A DNA stretch of 10,227 nt from Oscillospiraceae bacterium (GTDB lineage: Bacteria > Bacillota > Clostridia > Oscillospirales > Ruminococcaceae): positions 1 through 10,227 of the forward strand of contig JAFYEQ010000067.1 of assembly GCA_017544185.1 (NCBI GenBank). The letters run 5' to 3'. Positions 1 to 5,949 of this stretch are shown here, piece by piece (positions within the stretch are counted from its first letter, which is position 1; each line of letters begins with the position of its first letter). Position numbers and translations under genes: made by a program. The notes under the pieces were generated by a model that was given only the letters and a program-made list of their open reading frames with translations, did not search any database and was not told the origin of the DNA.

Positions 1-1
1 C

Positions 2-169
2 AAGCATATAGAGGACGAGGCTCGCCGCCGCGGGACAAAGGCCGTGCGTCTGGATGTGTTCTGCGAGAACCCCTATGCCCTGAGGCTGTACAGCGGCAGC
101 GGATATCGCAAGGTCGGCAGAGCTCACTGGCGGAAGGGCGAGTTCCTGCTGATGGAGAAGCTGTTGTGA
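2..169 (+). CDS. GNAT-family N-acetyltransferase, C-terminal part (5' end outside window)
   Basis: The open frame enters from the left edge and gives the last 55 residues of a protein ending at TGA 167-169. The segment RLDVFCENPYALRLYSGSGYRKVG is the classical C-terminal acetyl-CoA-binding half of the GNAT fold: a beta strand (RLDVF), the N-x-x-A-x-x-L-Y turn-helix, and the G-Y/F-x-x-V-G strand. Family members transfer an acetyl group from acetyl-CoA to a small-molecule or protein amine; the substrate cannot be told from this end. The preceding piece (ARRRGTKAV) is the usual helix before the strand. The next gene begins within 17 nt, so the two are probably co-transcribed. The GNAT call is firm; a specific substrate is not supportable. 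Confidence 0.85.
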   Translation, partial: KHIEDEARRRGTKAVRLDVFCENPYALRLYSGSGYRKVGRAHWRKGEFLLMEKLL

Positions 170-185
170 GGTGCTCCGGATAGGT

Positions 186-863
186 ATGGTAACACGTAAA
201 AAGATCATCATAGGATGGGTGCGTATAGTCTTTGGGCTGCTGGTGTTCTCCTTGGGAGTGCATATGACCATATACGCCAACATCGGTCTTGCGCCCTGGG
301 ACTGCCTGGGTATGGGCATCGCCATGCATACCCCCTTCAACTACGGCATCTCCATGACGCTCATCGCCCTGACGACGCTGGCCATAGACATACTGATGAA
401 GGAGCGCATAGGCTTCGGCACCGTGATAGACGCGCTGCTGACGGGGAACTTCGTGCAGATGTTCAACAACTTCAACGCCCCGCGGGAGGATCATAACATA
501 CTGATCGGCATACCCGTGATGTTTGCAGGCTTCGTCTTCATGTCGCTGGGGATGTGGATATATATGAGCGCCGAGCAGTGCTGCGGCCCGAGGGACGCCC
601 TGCTGGTAGTCGTCGGCAAACGTATGCCAAAGGTGCCTATAGGCCTTGTGGCGGTGCTCATATGGGCGGTGGTGCTGCTGGCAGGATGGCTGCTGGGCGG
701 CCCTGTAGGCATAGGCACTATCCTGAGCACCTTCGGGACGGGACTGGTGATGCATCTGGTATACACTCTGGTACGCTTCGATCCCCGTAAGCTGGTCCAC
801 AGGGACCTGAAAGAATGTATAAAGATACTGGCAGGAGATACCCATCCCGGTGAAGAGCACTGA
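186..863 (+). CDS. YczE/YyaS/YitT-family integral membrane protein
   Basis: The protein is 225 residues, with about five to six hydrophobic helices (approximately residues 8-30, 52-70, 78-95, 106-127, 150-172 and 176-198) and a short basic cytoplasmic tail. Hallmarks of the YczE/YitT group are the G-L-A-P-W-D motif at 34-39 after the first helix and the C-G-P-R-D-A motif at 133-138 before a basic K-R turn. The family is common in Firmicutes and its transport or structural role is not well established; YczE has been linked to surfactin production in Bacillus. A GTG at 171 is in frame and would add five residues. I prefer ATG 186 because the AGGTG stretch at 169-173 lies upstream of it, although the spacing of about 12 nt is long. 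The gene follows the acetyltransferase closely and ends in tandem stops TGA TAA, about 50 nt before a strong terminator. Confidence 0.8.
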   Translation: MVTRKKIIIGWVRIVFGLLVFSLGVHMTIYANIGLAPWDCLGMGIAMHTPFNYGISMTLIALTTLAIDILMKERIGFGTVIDALLTGNFVQMFNNFNAPREDHNILIGIPVMFAGFVFMSLGMWIYMSAEQCCGPRDALLVVVGKRMPKVPIGLVAVLIWAVVLLAGWLLGGPVGIGTILSTFGTGLVMHLVYTLVRFDPRKLVHRDLKECIKILAGDTHPGEEH

Positions 864-913
864 TAAGAGCTATCACCCGGATGAACGTCCTGCAAGAGCC
901 GTGATACATAAGT

Positions 914-951
914 ACACCGCCGTTTATGGAAGGACCCATAAACGGCGGTGT
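914..951 (+). terminator. Intrinsic terminator of the GNAT-YczE unit
   Basis: A perfect 16-bp inverted repeat (914-929 pairing with 936-951) encloses a 6-nt loop. It is followed by a T-rich but interrupted stretch (953-964). It sits 50 nt after the stop of the membrane-protein gene. The minus-strand side has no T-run, so it should act mainly on rightward transcription. Confidence 0.85.
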
Positions 952-990
952 GGTCTTATTCTTGATCTAAACCACGGAAAGATACGGGGG

Positions 991-1106
991 CATGGGGCAG
1001 CAGCCCCATTTGGGATGTGGCGATAGCCACACATTCCCGGCGACTACGTCAGCAGTCCCATCTCTTGTCCCTTGTCCCCGGCGACTGCGTCAGGAGTCGC
1101 ATCCCT
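991..1106. repeat. Cluster of short palindromes and two 27-bp direct repeats
   Basis: This non-coding block lies between two convergent genes. It contains three parts. First, a 7-bp hairpin at 992-998/1003-1009 with loop AGCA. Second, a longer hairpin at 1012-1038, with stems GGGA/TCCC and TGTGGC/GCCACA, loop GATA and a 3-nt bulge. Third, two direct repeats at 1036-1062 and 1077-1103 that match at 24 of 27 positions with 41-nt periodicity. The second repeat can fold through GCGACT/AGTCGC (1081-1086/1095-1100); the first has one mismatch in that stem. Together they look like REP-type intergenic elements. Whether copies exist elsewhere in the genome cannot be seen here. Confidence 0.6.
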
Positions 1107-1153
1107 TTACCGCGAAACAATATTAGGAGCCGAATAGTATTATTTTTCCGATA

Positions 1154-1564
1154 TCAGCCATTGTTCTTTATGGTATTTGCGGCTGTGAATATCACGATGG
1201 ATATCACGAGCGAGACTACCGCAGTGAATACCCCGCTGTCCTTTTTTATACTGCTTATGACAGAGACAACGTTGGAGACGATACCGATAATTGAGAATAA
1301 CCAGGCAGGCATGATCTTGGAGGTATCCTGAGATGCCTTGTAGGAGCAGAACCCCTGAGCCACTGTAATCAGTCCCGCGCCCAAAGAAAGGATCCCCAAT
1401 ACTATCAGCAGAGCACCGAACGCGAGTCCCTCATCTCCGCCTCCGATACTGGCTGCACCGCCGCCGAGCAGTATGAAAAGAGCGCCGATGGTCGTCAAGC
1501 CTCCGAAAAACATTCCGATGATCCCAAATACCTTCAATATGGTCTTGCTAGTTTGTATGTTCAT
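1154..1564 (-). CDS. Small four-helix membrane protein of unknown function
   Basis: The protein is 136 residues and almost entirely hydrophobic: helices near 8-34, 47-73, 85-105 and 110-130. A Gly-rich loop (GGGAASIGGGDEG, about 34-46) joins the first two, and short polar loops contain the only charged residues. It begins with ATG 1564 preceded by a good AGGGG ribosome site 6 nt upstream. A sigma-A-type promoter lies at 1604-1632, so expression as a single-gene unit is likely. I do not recognise the family with certainty; it resembles small tetraspan proteins often listed as uncharacterised in Clostridia (DUF4064-like in general layout only). No enzyme motif or signal peptide separate from helix 1 is visible. 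No clear intrinsic terminator follows the stop; the palindrome cluster at 991-1106 is the only structured element downstream. Confidence 0.75.
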   Translation of the reverse strand: MNIQTSKTILKVFGIIGMFFGGLTTIGALFILLGGGAASIGGGDEGLAFGALLIVLGILSLGAGLITVAQGFCSYKASQDTSKIMPAWLFSIIGIVSNVVSVISSIKKDSGVFTAVVSLVISIVIFTAANTIKNNG

Positions 1565-1603
1565 TTGATACCCCTTCCGGTCAACAGACCATGTAATGAT
1601 ACC

Positions 1604-1632
1604 AATATATCATAATAACAAGGTCTTGTCAA
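1604..1632 (-). promoter_or_regulatory. Sigma-A-type promoter of the small membrane protein
   Basis: On the minus strand, a perfect TTGACA (1632-1627) is followed after 17 nt by TATATT (1609-1604). A ribosome site and ATG 1564 follow about 40 nt downstream. Its -35 lies back to back with the -35 of the opposite promoter. Confidence 0.8.
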
Positions 1633-1658
1633 TGTAATTTTTGCGGTATATGATAAAC

Positions 1659-1688
1659 TTGACAAGGCGGCCCTAAAAATGTTATAAT
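1659..1688 (+). promoter_or_regulatory. Sigma-A-type promoter of the SnoaL-kinase-channel operon
   Basis: A perfect TTGACA (1659-1664) is followed by an 18-nt spacer and a perfect TATAAT (1683-1688). Transcription should start near 1695, which leaves a leader of about 40 nt before the preferred ATG at 1735. That makes the in-frame ATG at 1705 an unlikely start. Confidence 0.85.
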
Positions 1689-1734
1689 TATCATTAATGT
1701 AACGATGAACAGCTGTACTGATACGAGGTATATC

Positions 1735-2100
1735 ATGGAAGAGATCATAAGGAAGTATTTCAAGGCATGGATCGACAAAGACGCCGATGCGCTTCGGGGC
1801 ATATTCTCCGAGGACGCCGTATACAGCGAATGCTGGGGCCCGGAGTATCACGGAGCGGCGCAGATACTGCAGTGGTTCTCAGACTGGAACACGAAGGGCG
1901 ATGTGCTGGAGTGGACGATCAAAAGAACGATGGCACACGAGCGTACACTTGTAGCGGAGTGGTATTTCAAGTGCAGCTGGGAGGGCAGCGTTGATGGCTT
2001 TGACGGCGCGACCATAGCCGACTTCGACGATGACGACAGGATCGTTCGTCTGTGCGAATACAAGTCCGACCCCGAGCACTATCTCCCCTACGGGGAATGA
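1735..2100 (+). CDS. SnoaL/NTF2-like fold protein
   Basis: The protein is 121 residues, the usual size for a single-domain NTF2-like protein. It follows the family pattern: an N-terminal helix (EEIIRKYFKAWIDKDADALRG), the strand around FSEDAVYSE, a helix after Y-H-G-A (AAQILQWFSDWN), then long strands rich in aromatic and charged residues ending in RIVRLCEYKSDP. Such proteins act as small-molecule isomerases, dehydratases or ligand-binding subunits; the substrate is not evident. ATG 1735 is chosen over the in-frame ATG 1705 because GAGGT at 1725-1729 is well spaced from 1735, while 1705 has no ribosome site and lies only about 10 nt after the predicted transcript start. It is the first gene of a three-gene operon, 11 nt before the kinase gene. 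Confidence 0.8.
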   Translation: MEEIIRKYFKAWIDKDADALRGIFSEDAVYSECWGPEYHGAAQILQWFSDWNTKGDVLEWTIKRTMAHERTLVAEWYFKCSWEGSVDGFDGATIADFDDDDRIVRLCEYKSDPEHYLPYGE

Positions 2101-2111
2101 CATAAGGAGCG

Positions 2112-3077
2112 ATGGATGTGGACGCAGCACTGATATGCAGACAGTATACCGACCATGAGATACTTTCCGTCACGGCCTTCGGCGGAGGTCATATCAACGA
2201 CACCTTTCTGGCGGTGACCGACGGCGGCAGATATGTGCTGCAGCGCCTGCAGCCCCGGATGTATGTGGACGCACTGGTATACGGGTACCGTCTGTGGTCC
2301 AAAGTGTTCTGCGAGAACGGATGGCTCTGCCCGATATGGCTCACGGACAAGGACGGCGGATATATCTATACCGACCCCGACGGAGACCGCTGGCGCATGT
2401 ACCCCTTCATCGACGGGGACATACTTTCCTCCCCTCTCACAAGAGATGAGCTGTATGCCTGCGGGCAGGGCATCGCCCGTATACACATGATGCTGGGCAG
2501 TCTGGACGAAAGGCCGCAGGCGGTATACCCAAGGCTCCACGATCTGGGATGGTACTACGACCGCTACCAGCAGATACTATGCAGCGGCCGTATATGCGAG
2601 GAGAACAGGGACCGGGACATAGAGGGATATATACGCTCCTGTATACACAGACATCTTGCATATGTACCATCTTCTGTCGCGGTGGTACACGGGGATATGA
2701 AGCTTGCCAATATGCTGTTTCGTGATGGCAGGATGGTCGGCTCTCTCGATCACGACACGGTCATGCCGGGCTCCCGCGCGGAGGACGTGGCCGACTGCAT
2801 ACGCTCATGCTGCATATCCGACGGTATGCCAGATCTCCCGTCGGCGAAGGCGCTGCTCAAGGGGTATACAGATACTGCGTCACACGATGCGGCCGATGAG
2901 GTGATGCGGGAGATATCTGCTGCCTTCGGGAAGATATGCTTCGAACTGGCGCTGCGATATTACACGGATGCAATATCCCAAGAGGGACATTTCAAGGAGA
3001 GCTATCCCGGCTGTCGTCTGGAGAGAGCGCGGGCTCTTATCACGGTCTGTGACCATATAAAAAGGGGATCTGTATGA
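2112..3077 (+). CDS. APH-fold phosphotransferase, NahK-like (putative N-acetylhexosamine or related sugar kinase)
   Basis: The protein is 321 residues, with the protein-kinase-like fold of the aminoglycoside phosphotransferase/NahK group. Visible features are a nucleotide loop GGGHINDTF (24-32), the following strand YVLQRLQP (41-48) in the position of the YILQRIN motif of N-acetylhexosamine kinases, the catalytic loop HGDMKLAN (193-200, base D195), and the metal-binding segment SLDHDTVMPG (211-220) followed by EDVADCIR. In NahK-type enzymes this set phosphorylates the anomeric hydroxyl of GlcNAc or GalNAc in the cytoplasm. An amino-sugar substrate is inferred, and antibiotic resistance is unlikely. 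The start is ambiguous: AAGGAG at 2104-2109 is only 2 nt from ATG 2112 but 8 nt from the in-frame GTG 2118, which would remove two residues. Its stop overlaps the next start (ATGA, 3074-3077), so translation is probably coupled to the channel gene. Confidence 0.8.
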   Translation: MDVDAALICRQYTDHEILSVTAFGGGHINDTFLAVTDGGRYVLQRLQPRMYVDALVYGYRLWSKVFCENGWLCPIWLTDKDGGYIYTDPDGDRWRMYPFIDGDILSSPLTRDELYACGQGIARIHMMLGSLDERPQAVYPRLHDLGWYYDRYQQILCSGRICEENRDRDIEGYIRSCIHRHLAYVPSSVAVVHGDMKLANMLFRDGRMVGSLDHDTVMPGSRAEDVADCIRSCCISDGMPDLPSAKALLKGYTDTASHDAADEVMREISAAFGKICFELALRYYTDAISQEGHFKESYPGCRLERARALITVCDHIKRGSV

Positions 3078-4024
3078 ACAGAAAGAGGATATTCACCATG
3101 ATACAGATCGGCTCGAAGGAGGACCTTCCGAGCCGTGCATTCGATATGTTCATATCGGCGACCATCATACTGAACATACTCGTGATGTTCCTGGAGTCGT
3201 TCGATGAGCTGGCTGCGTTCAGGCCTGTCTTTGGTGTTGCAGAGGCAGTGACGATAGGCGTGTTCTGTGTGGAGTACGCGCTGAGGATCTGGACGGCAGA
3301 CCTTCTGTACCCAGGGCTCTCAAAGCCAAAGGCTGTGCTCAGGTTCTTATACTCCTTCGACGGTATAGTAGATCTTCTCACCATACTCCCCCTCACCTTC
3401 CTGTCGGGGTTCGTTGCCTTCCGTATGCTCCGCGTGGTAAGGATATTCCACCTGTTCAGGATCAACGCCAATGATGACTCCTTCACGGTGATCACGGGCG
3501 TACTCAAGGAGAAACGCAACCAGATCATATCATCGGTGTTCATAGTCCTTGTACTGATGCTCGCTTCCTCCCTGGGGATATACAACGCCGAGCATGAGGC
3601 ACAGCCCGATGTATACAAGAACGCCTTCTCCGGGCTCTGGTGGAGCGTGGCGACGCTGCTTACGGTGGGCTACGGCGACATATACCCTGTGACGGTGATG
3701 GGGCGCATCATGGCTATAATAACTACCTTCCTCGGCGTGGGCGTCGTGGCGATCCCCACCGGTATCATCAGTGCAGGTTTCGTGGAGCAGTACACCCGCA
3801 GGGAGAACGCGTCCGTGAGATATCAAGATCTTGAGGCTATCGGTGAGATAAAGATAGACGCCAAGAGCCCCTTCATAGGGCTCACGGCGTCTGATATACA
3901 AACAAGGTACGGTATACAGATACATCTGCTGATACGGGGCGACCTCTCCGTCCTCCCCACCACGGGCGTGAAGATAAAGAAGGGAGATATCCTCATCGCC
4001 CGCTCGGAGCGCTTTGAGAAGTGA
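3074..4024 (+). CDS. Six-transmembrane voltage-gated-type potassium channel with RCK-C-like tail
   Basis: The protein is 316 residues and sits in the cytoplasmic membrane. S1-S3 lie at about 23-40, 54-73 and 92-110. S4 (113-130) carries spaced arginines R117, R120, R123 and R129. S5 is at about 151-170. A pore helix (183-196) leads into the K+ selectivity filter TVGYGD (197-202). S6 (209-236) contains a Gly-x-Gly and a P-T-G hinge. Residues about 250-312 (GEIKIDAKSPFIGLTASDI to KIKKGDILIAR) have the pattern of a TrkA-C/RCK-C ligand-binding domain without the Rossmann RCK-N domain. The expected role is a K+ conductance, probably as a tetramer gated by voltage and/or a small ligand. S4 has fewer regularly spaced arginines than animal Kv channels, so voltage sensing may be weak. 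AGGGG lies 6 nt before ATG 3074. It is the last gene of the operon and ends four bases from a convergent gene with no terminator visible. Confidence 0.9.
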   Translation: MNRKRIFTMIQIGSKEDLPSRAFDMFISATIILNILVMFLESFDELAAFRPVFGVAEAVTIGVFCVEYALRIWTADLLYPGLSKPKAVLRFLYSFDGIVDLLTILPLTFLSGFVAFRMLRVVRIFHLFRINANDDSFTVITGVLKEKRNQIISSVFIVLVLMLASSLGIYNAEHEAQPDVYKNAFSGLWWSVATLLTVGYGDIYPVTVMGRIMAIITTFLGVGVVAIPTGIISAGFVEQYTRRENASVRYQDLEAIGEIKIDAKSPFIGLTASDIQTRYGIQIHLLIRGDLSVLPTTGVKIKKGDILIARSERFEK

Positions 4025-4028
4025 TACA

Positions 4029-5936
4029 TCATGTACTGTTCTTTACCGTGGGGAGATGTCCGGGCATAGACCCGATGATGATCTTCCTTGACTCCTCATC
4101 CCAGTAAAAGTATATCCGTATCAGATCCTCCGCGCGGATCCCGTGCTTTATATGCTGATCGAGCGTATATGTCTTCCCGCCTACGGTGACGGTATAATCG
4201 TCGCGGCATCTCTTGAGGGTCTCCTTGCCGCATCCTCCCGTCTCCCAGTGCCTGCGCTCGGAATAGAGCTCATACTCTTCCGCCTCCAGCTCCGTCCTGC
4301 GGTATCTGACATGTGCATCGAGGAACACGATGCCATCGCACAGACATGATATATCCAGCGGAGCGCTGTACTTTTTCAGTTCGTTTCGGGCGCGGGAAGA
4401 TATGATAAGGGTGTCCCCGAAGTTCTTCTCCGCCCAGTCGCATATATCCTCCTTGACGGTGGGGAACTGCTCAGCCAGCTCTATATACCTCTTGTAGAAC
4501 TGCACCAGCTCTGCGCTCCTGCGGTAGGCCTCGTCTCTCCCGGATACGTATCGTTCCAGCGCTTCATAGTCCTCGGTCTTTTCTTTGAGCTCATCTTCCA
4601 GTGTGGATATCCGTTTGTTCAGCTCCCTGACCTTCTCGGCCGACTGCTCTCTATCTGCCTGCTGCTGATCCTGCTCCTTTACTTTTGACCTCAGTGTTTC
4701 GAGCTCCTGGCGGTAGATATCGCACTGATCCTCGAGAGATTCCGTCTTATGGCGCTTATTATGAAGATCTTCGAGCCTTGCATCCGAATGGAAAAGCACA
4801 TCGCCGAAGGTGTAGCTGCAGCGCTTATGGCTCTCGGTAATAGATCTATACAGCATATCCGGAAGGATCTTCGGATCATCCCCGTAGGTCTCGTAGGGTA
4901 TGCTCTCCGTCACCTGCTGATGCGGTACTATCAGCACCTCACCGTGCTTTGGAGATATATGCAGCTTGTTCTTGAGATACGGGAACATATCTTCGCTCAC
5001 GGTCATGACTATGGCAAAGCCCACCAGTCTCCATGCGGCCTTCGCTGCATCCGCCGACGGCAGTCTTTTGCCCGAAGGCGCAGCAGGCTTACGGACAGCA
5101 GGGCTCTTTTTCTTGTCCTTGCGTTCGGACTTTGACGAGATCTGCTTGCTGAGGTCTATCCCCTCTGCGCTTATCGTCAGATCCATCTTGTCGGTATACA
5201 CGCCCCGCCTCGACAGCAGAGACATACCTGCGGAAGGGAATGCCATACTGTCCGGTACGGACAGTACGGACTTTTCCTCCTCAAATGCCGTCTCGGCGAT
5301 GAACACTATCGGCATGCTCCTGTCGGGATCTGTGAGTATAGACAGGGCTCTGTCGGCTCCCGCCCTGTTCGCAACAGACAGAGGCTCAGCGTTTATCACA
5401 CATCCGCCGTGCATCAGCCGCATATCGGTGCGGGCGACCAGTGCCTTGACCAGTGCAAGACGGAACACTTCACATCCCGCCGTAGTATCTATAGGCTCCG
5501 AGCATATGGTGCGCATACCTATCTCTACATAGTCGGTCTGCTTTCTTAAGGCTATCTCCGTTATGAACGAGCGTCCCGAGACGGGCGCTCTTTCTCTGTC
5601 GGTGCCTATGTTCGCGCCCATATCGGGCTCTGTTATCCTGATAGACCATACCCCGGACTGAGGGATGTATACCGCATCTATCTGCGGTCCCTCCGAAAAG
5701 CTGAAGGACTGCAGCATATCATCGGTGATCTTGTCCGGCTCCTCGGGCAGCGGCCCTCCCAGACATGACGGCATATCTTCCATATCGCTGAGCCTTGCCC
5801 TGAGCCACTTCAGGGCCTCCAGCACACACGCTTTGAATACCACGTCTATGTCAGATCTTACGGGACATGCCCTTGCATAGAACTGATACGTAGGGTAGCT
5901 CTTCAGCGGATGGAGCTTTGTGGTCGTATACAGCAT
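4029..5936 (-). CDS. Large coiled-coil protein of unknown function
   Basis: The protein is 635 residues, with no signal peptide or membrane helix, so it is probably cytoplasmic. The layout has four parts. (1) An N-terminal globular part of about 260 residues, including LSILTDPDRSMPIVFIAE (199-215). (2) A Lys-rich linker (268-290, SERKDKKK) leading to a second globular stretch (about 295-383). (3) A long charged coiled coil (about 384-490, e.g. LEDQCDIYRQELETLRSKVKEQ). (4) A C-terminal module (about 495-630) with ISCLCDGIVFLDAHVRYRR and, near the end, LIRIYFYWDEESRKIIIGSMPGHLPT, a compact beta-rich pattern. I recognise no catalytic motif with confidence. ATG 5936 is chosen because AGGTG lies 5 nt upstream; in-frame ATGs at 5957 and 5966 lack a ribosome site and would overlap the upstream gene. 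It starts 13 nt after the RS-rich protein and is almost certainly co-transcribed with it. It converges on the channel gene. Confidence 0.75.
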   Translation of the reverse strand: MLYTTTKLHPLKSYPTYQFYARACPVRSDIDVVFKACVLEALKWLRARLSDMEDMPSCLGGPLPEEPDKITDDMLQSFSFSEGPQIDAVYIPQSGVWSIRITEPDMGANIGTDRERAPVSGRSFITEIALRKQTDYVEIGMRTICSEPIDTTAGCEVFRLALVKALVARTDMRLMHGGCVINAEPLSVANRAGADRALSILTDPDRSMPIVFIAETAFEEEKSVLSVPDSMAFPSAGMSLLSRRGVYTDKMDLTISAEGIDLSKQISSKSERKDKKKSPAVRKPAAPSGKRLPSADAAKAAWRLVGFAIVMTVSEDMFPYLKNKLHISPKHGEVLIVPHQQVTESIPYETYGDDPKILPDMLYRSITESHKRCSYTFGDVLFHSDARLEDLHNKRHKTESLEDQCDIYRQELETLRSKVKEQDQQQADREQSAEKVRELNKRISTLEDELKEKTEDYEALERYVSGRDEAYRRSAELVQFYKRYIELAEQFPTVKEDICDWAEKNFGDTLIISSRARNELKKYSAPLDISCLCDGIVFLDAHVRYRRTELEAEEYELYSERRHWETGGCGKETLKRCRDDYTVTVGGKTYTLDQHIKHGIRAEDLIRIYFYWDEESRKIIIGSMPGHLPTVKNST

Positions 5937-5949
5937 AACTTCACCTACT

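Noticed and set aside
1036..1103. CRISPR-like array suggested by two 27-bp repeats
   Set aside because: Only two imperfect units, a spacer of only 14 nt, no cas genes; better explained as palindromic repeat elements.
1561..1851. Minus-strand 96-codon open frame across the divergent promoters
   Set aside because: It spans both promoters and the start of the SnoaL-like gene and has no ribosome site.
2112..3077. Aminoglycoside resistance gene
   Set aside because: The fold is shared, but the LQR strand, the D-T-V-M-P-G segment and the operon context point to a NahK-like metabolic kinase.
3040..3618. Minus-strand open frame of 192 codons opposite the K+ channel
   Set aside because: The plus-strand channel has unmistakable motifs; the antisense product has none.
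4966..5532. Plus-strand open frame of 188 codons opposite the coiled-coil gene
   Set aside because: Antisense to a coding sequence with a proper start and coiled coil; no promoter or ribosome site.
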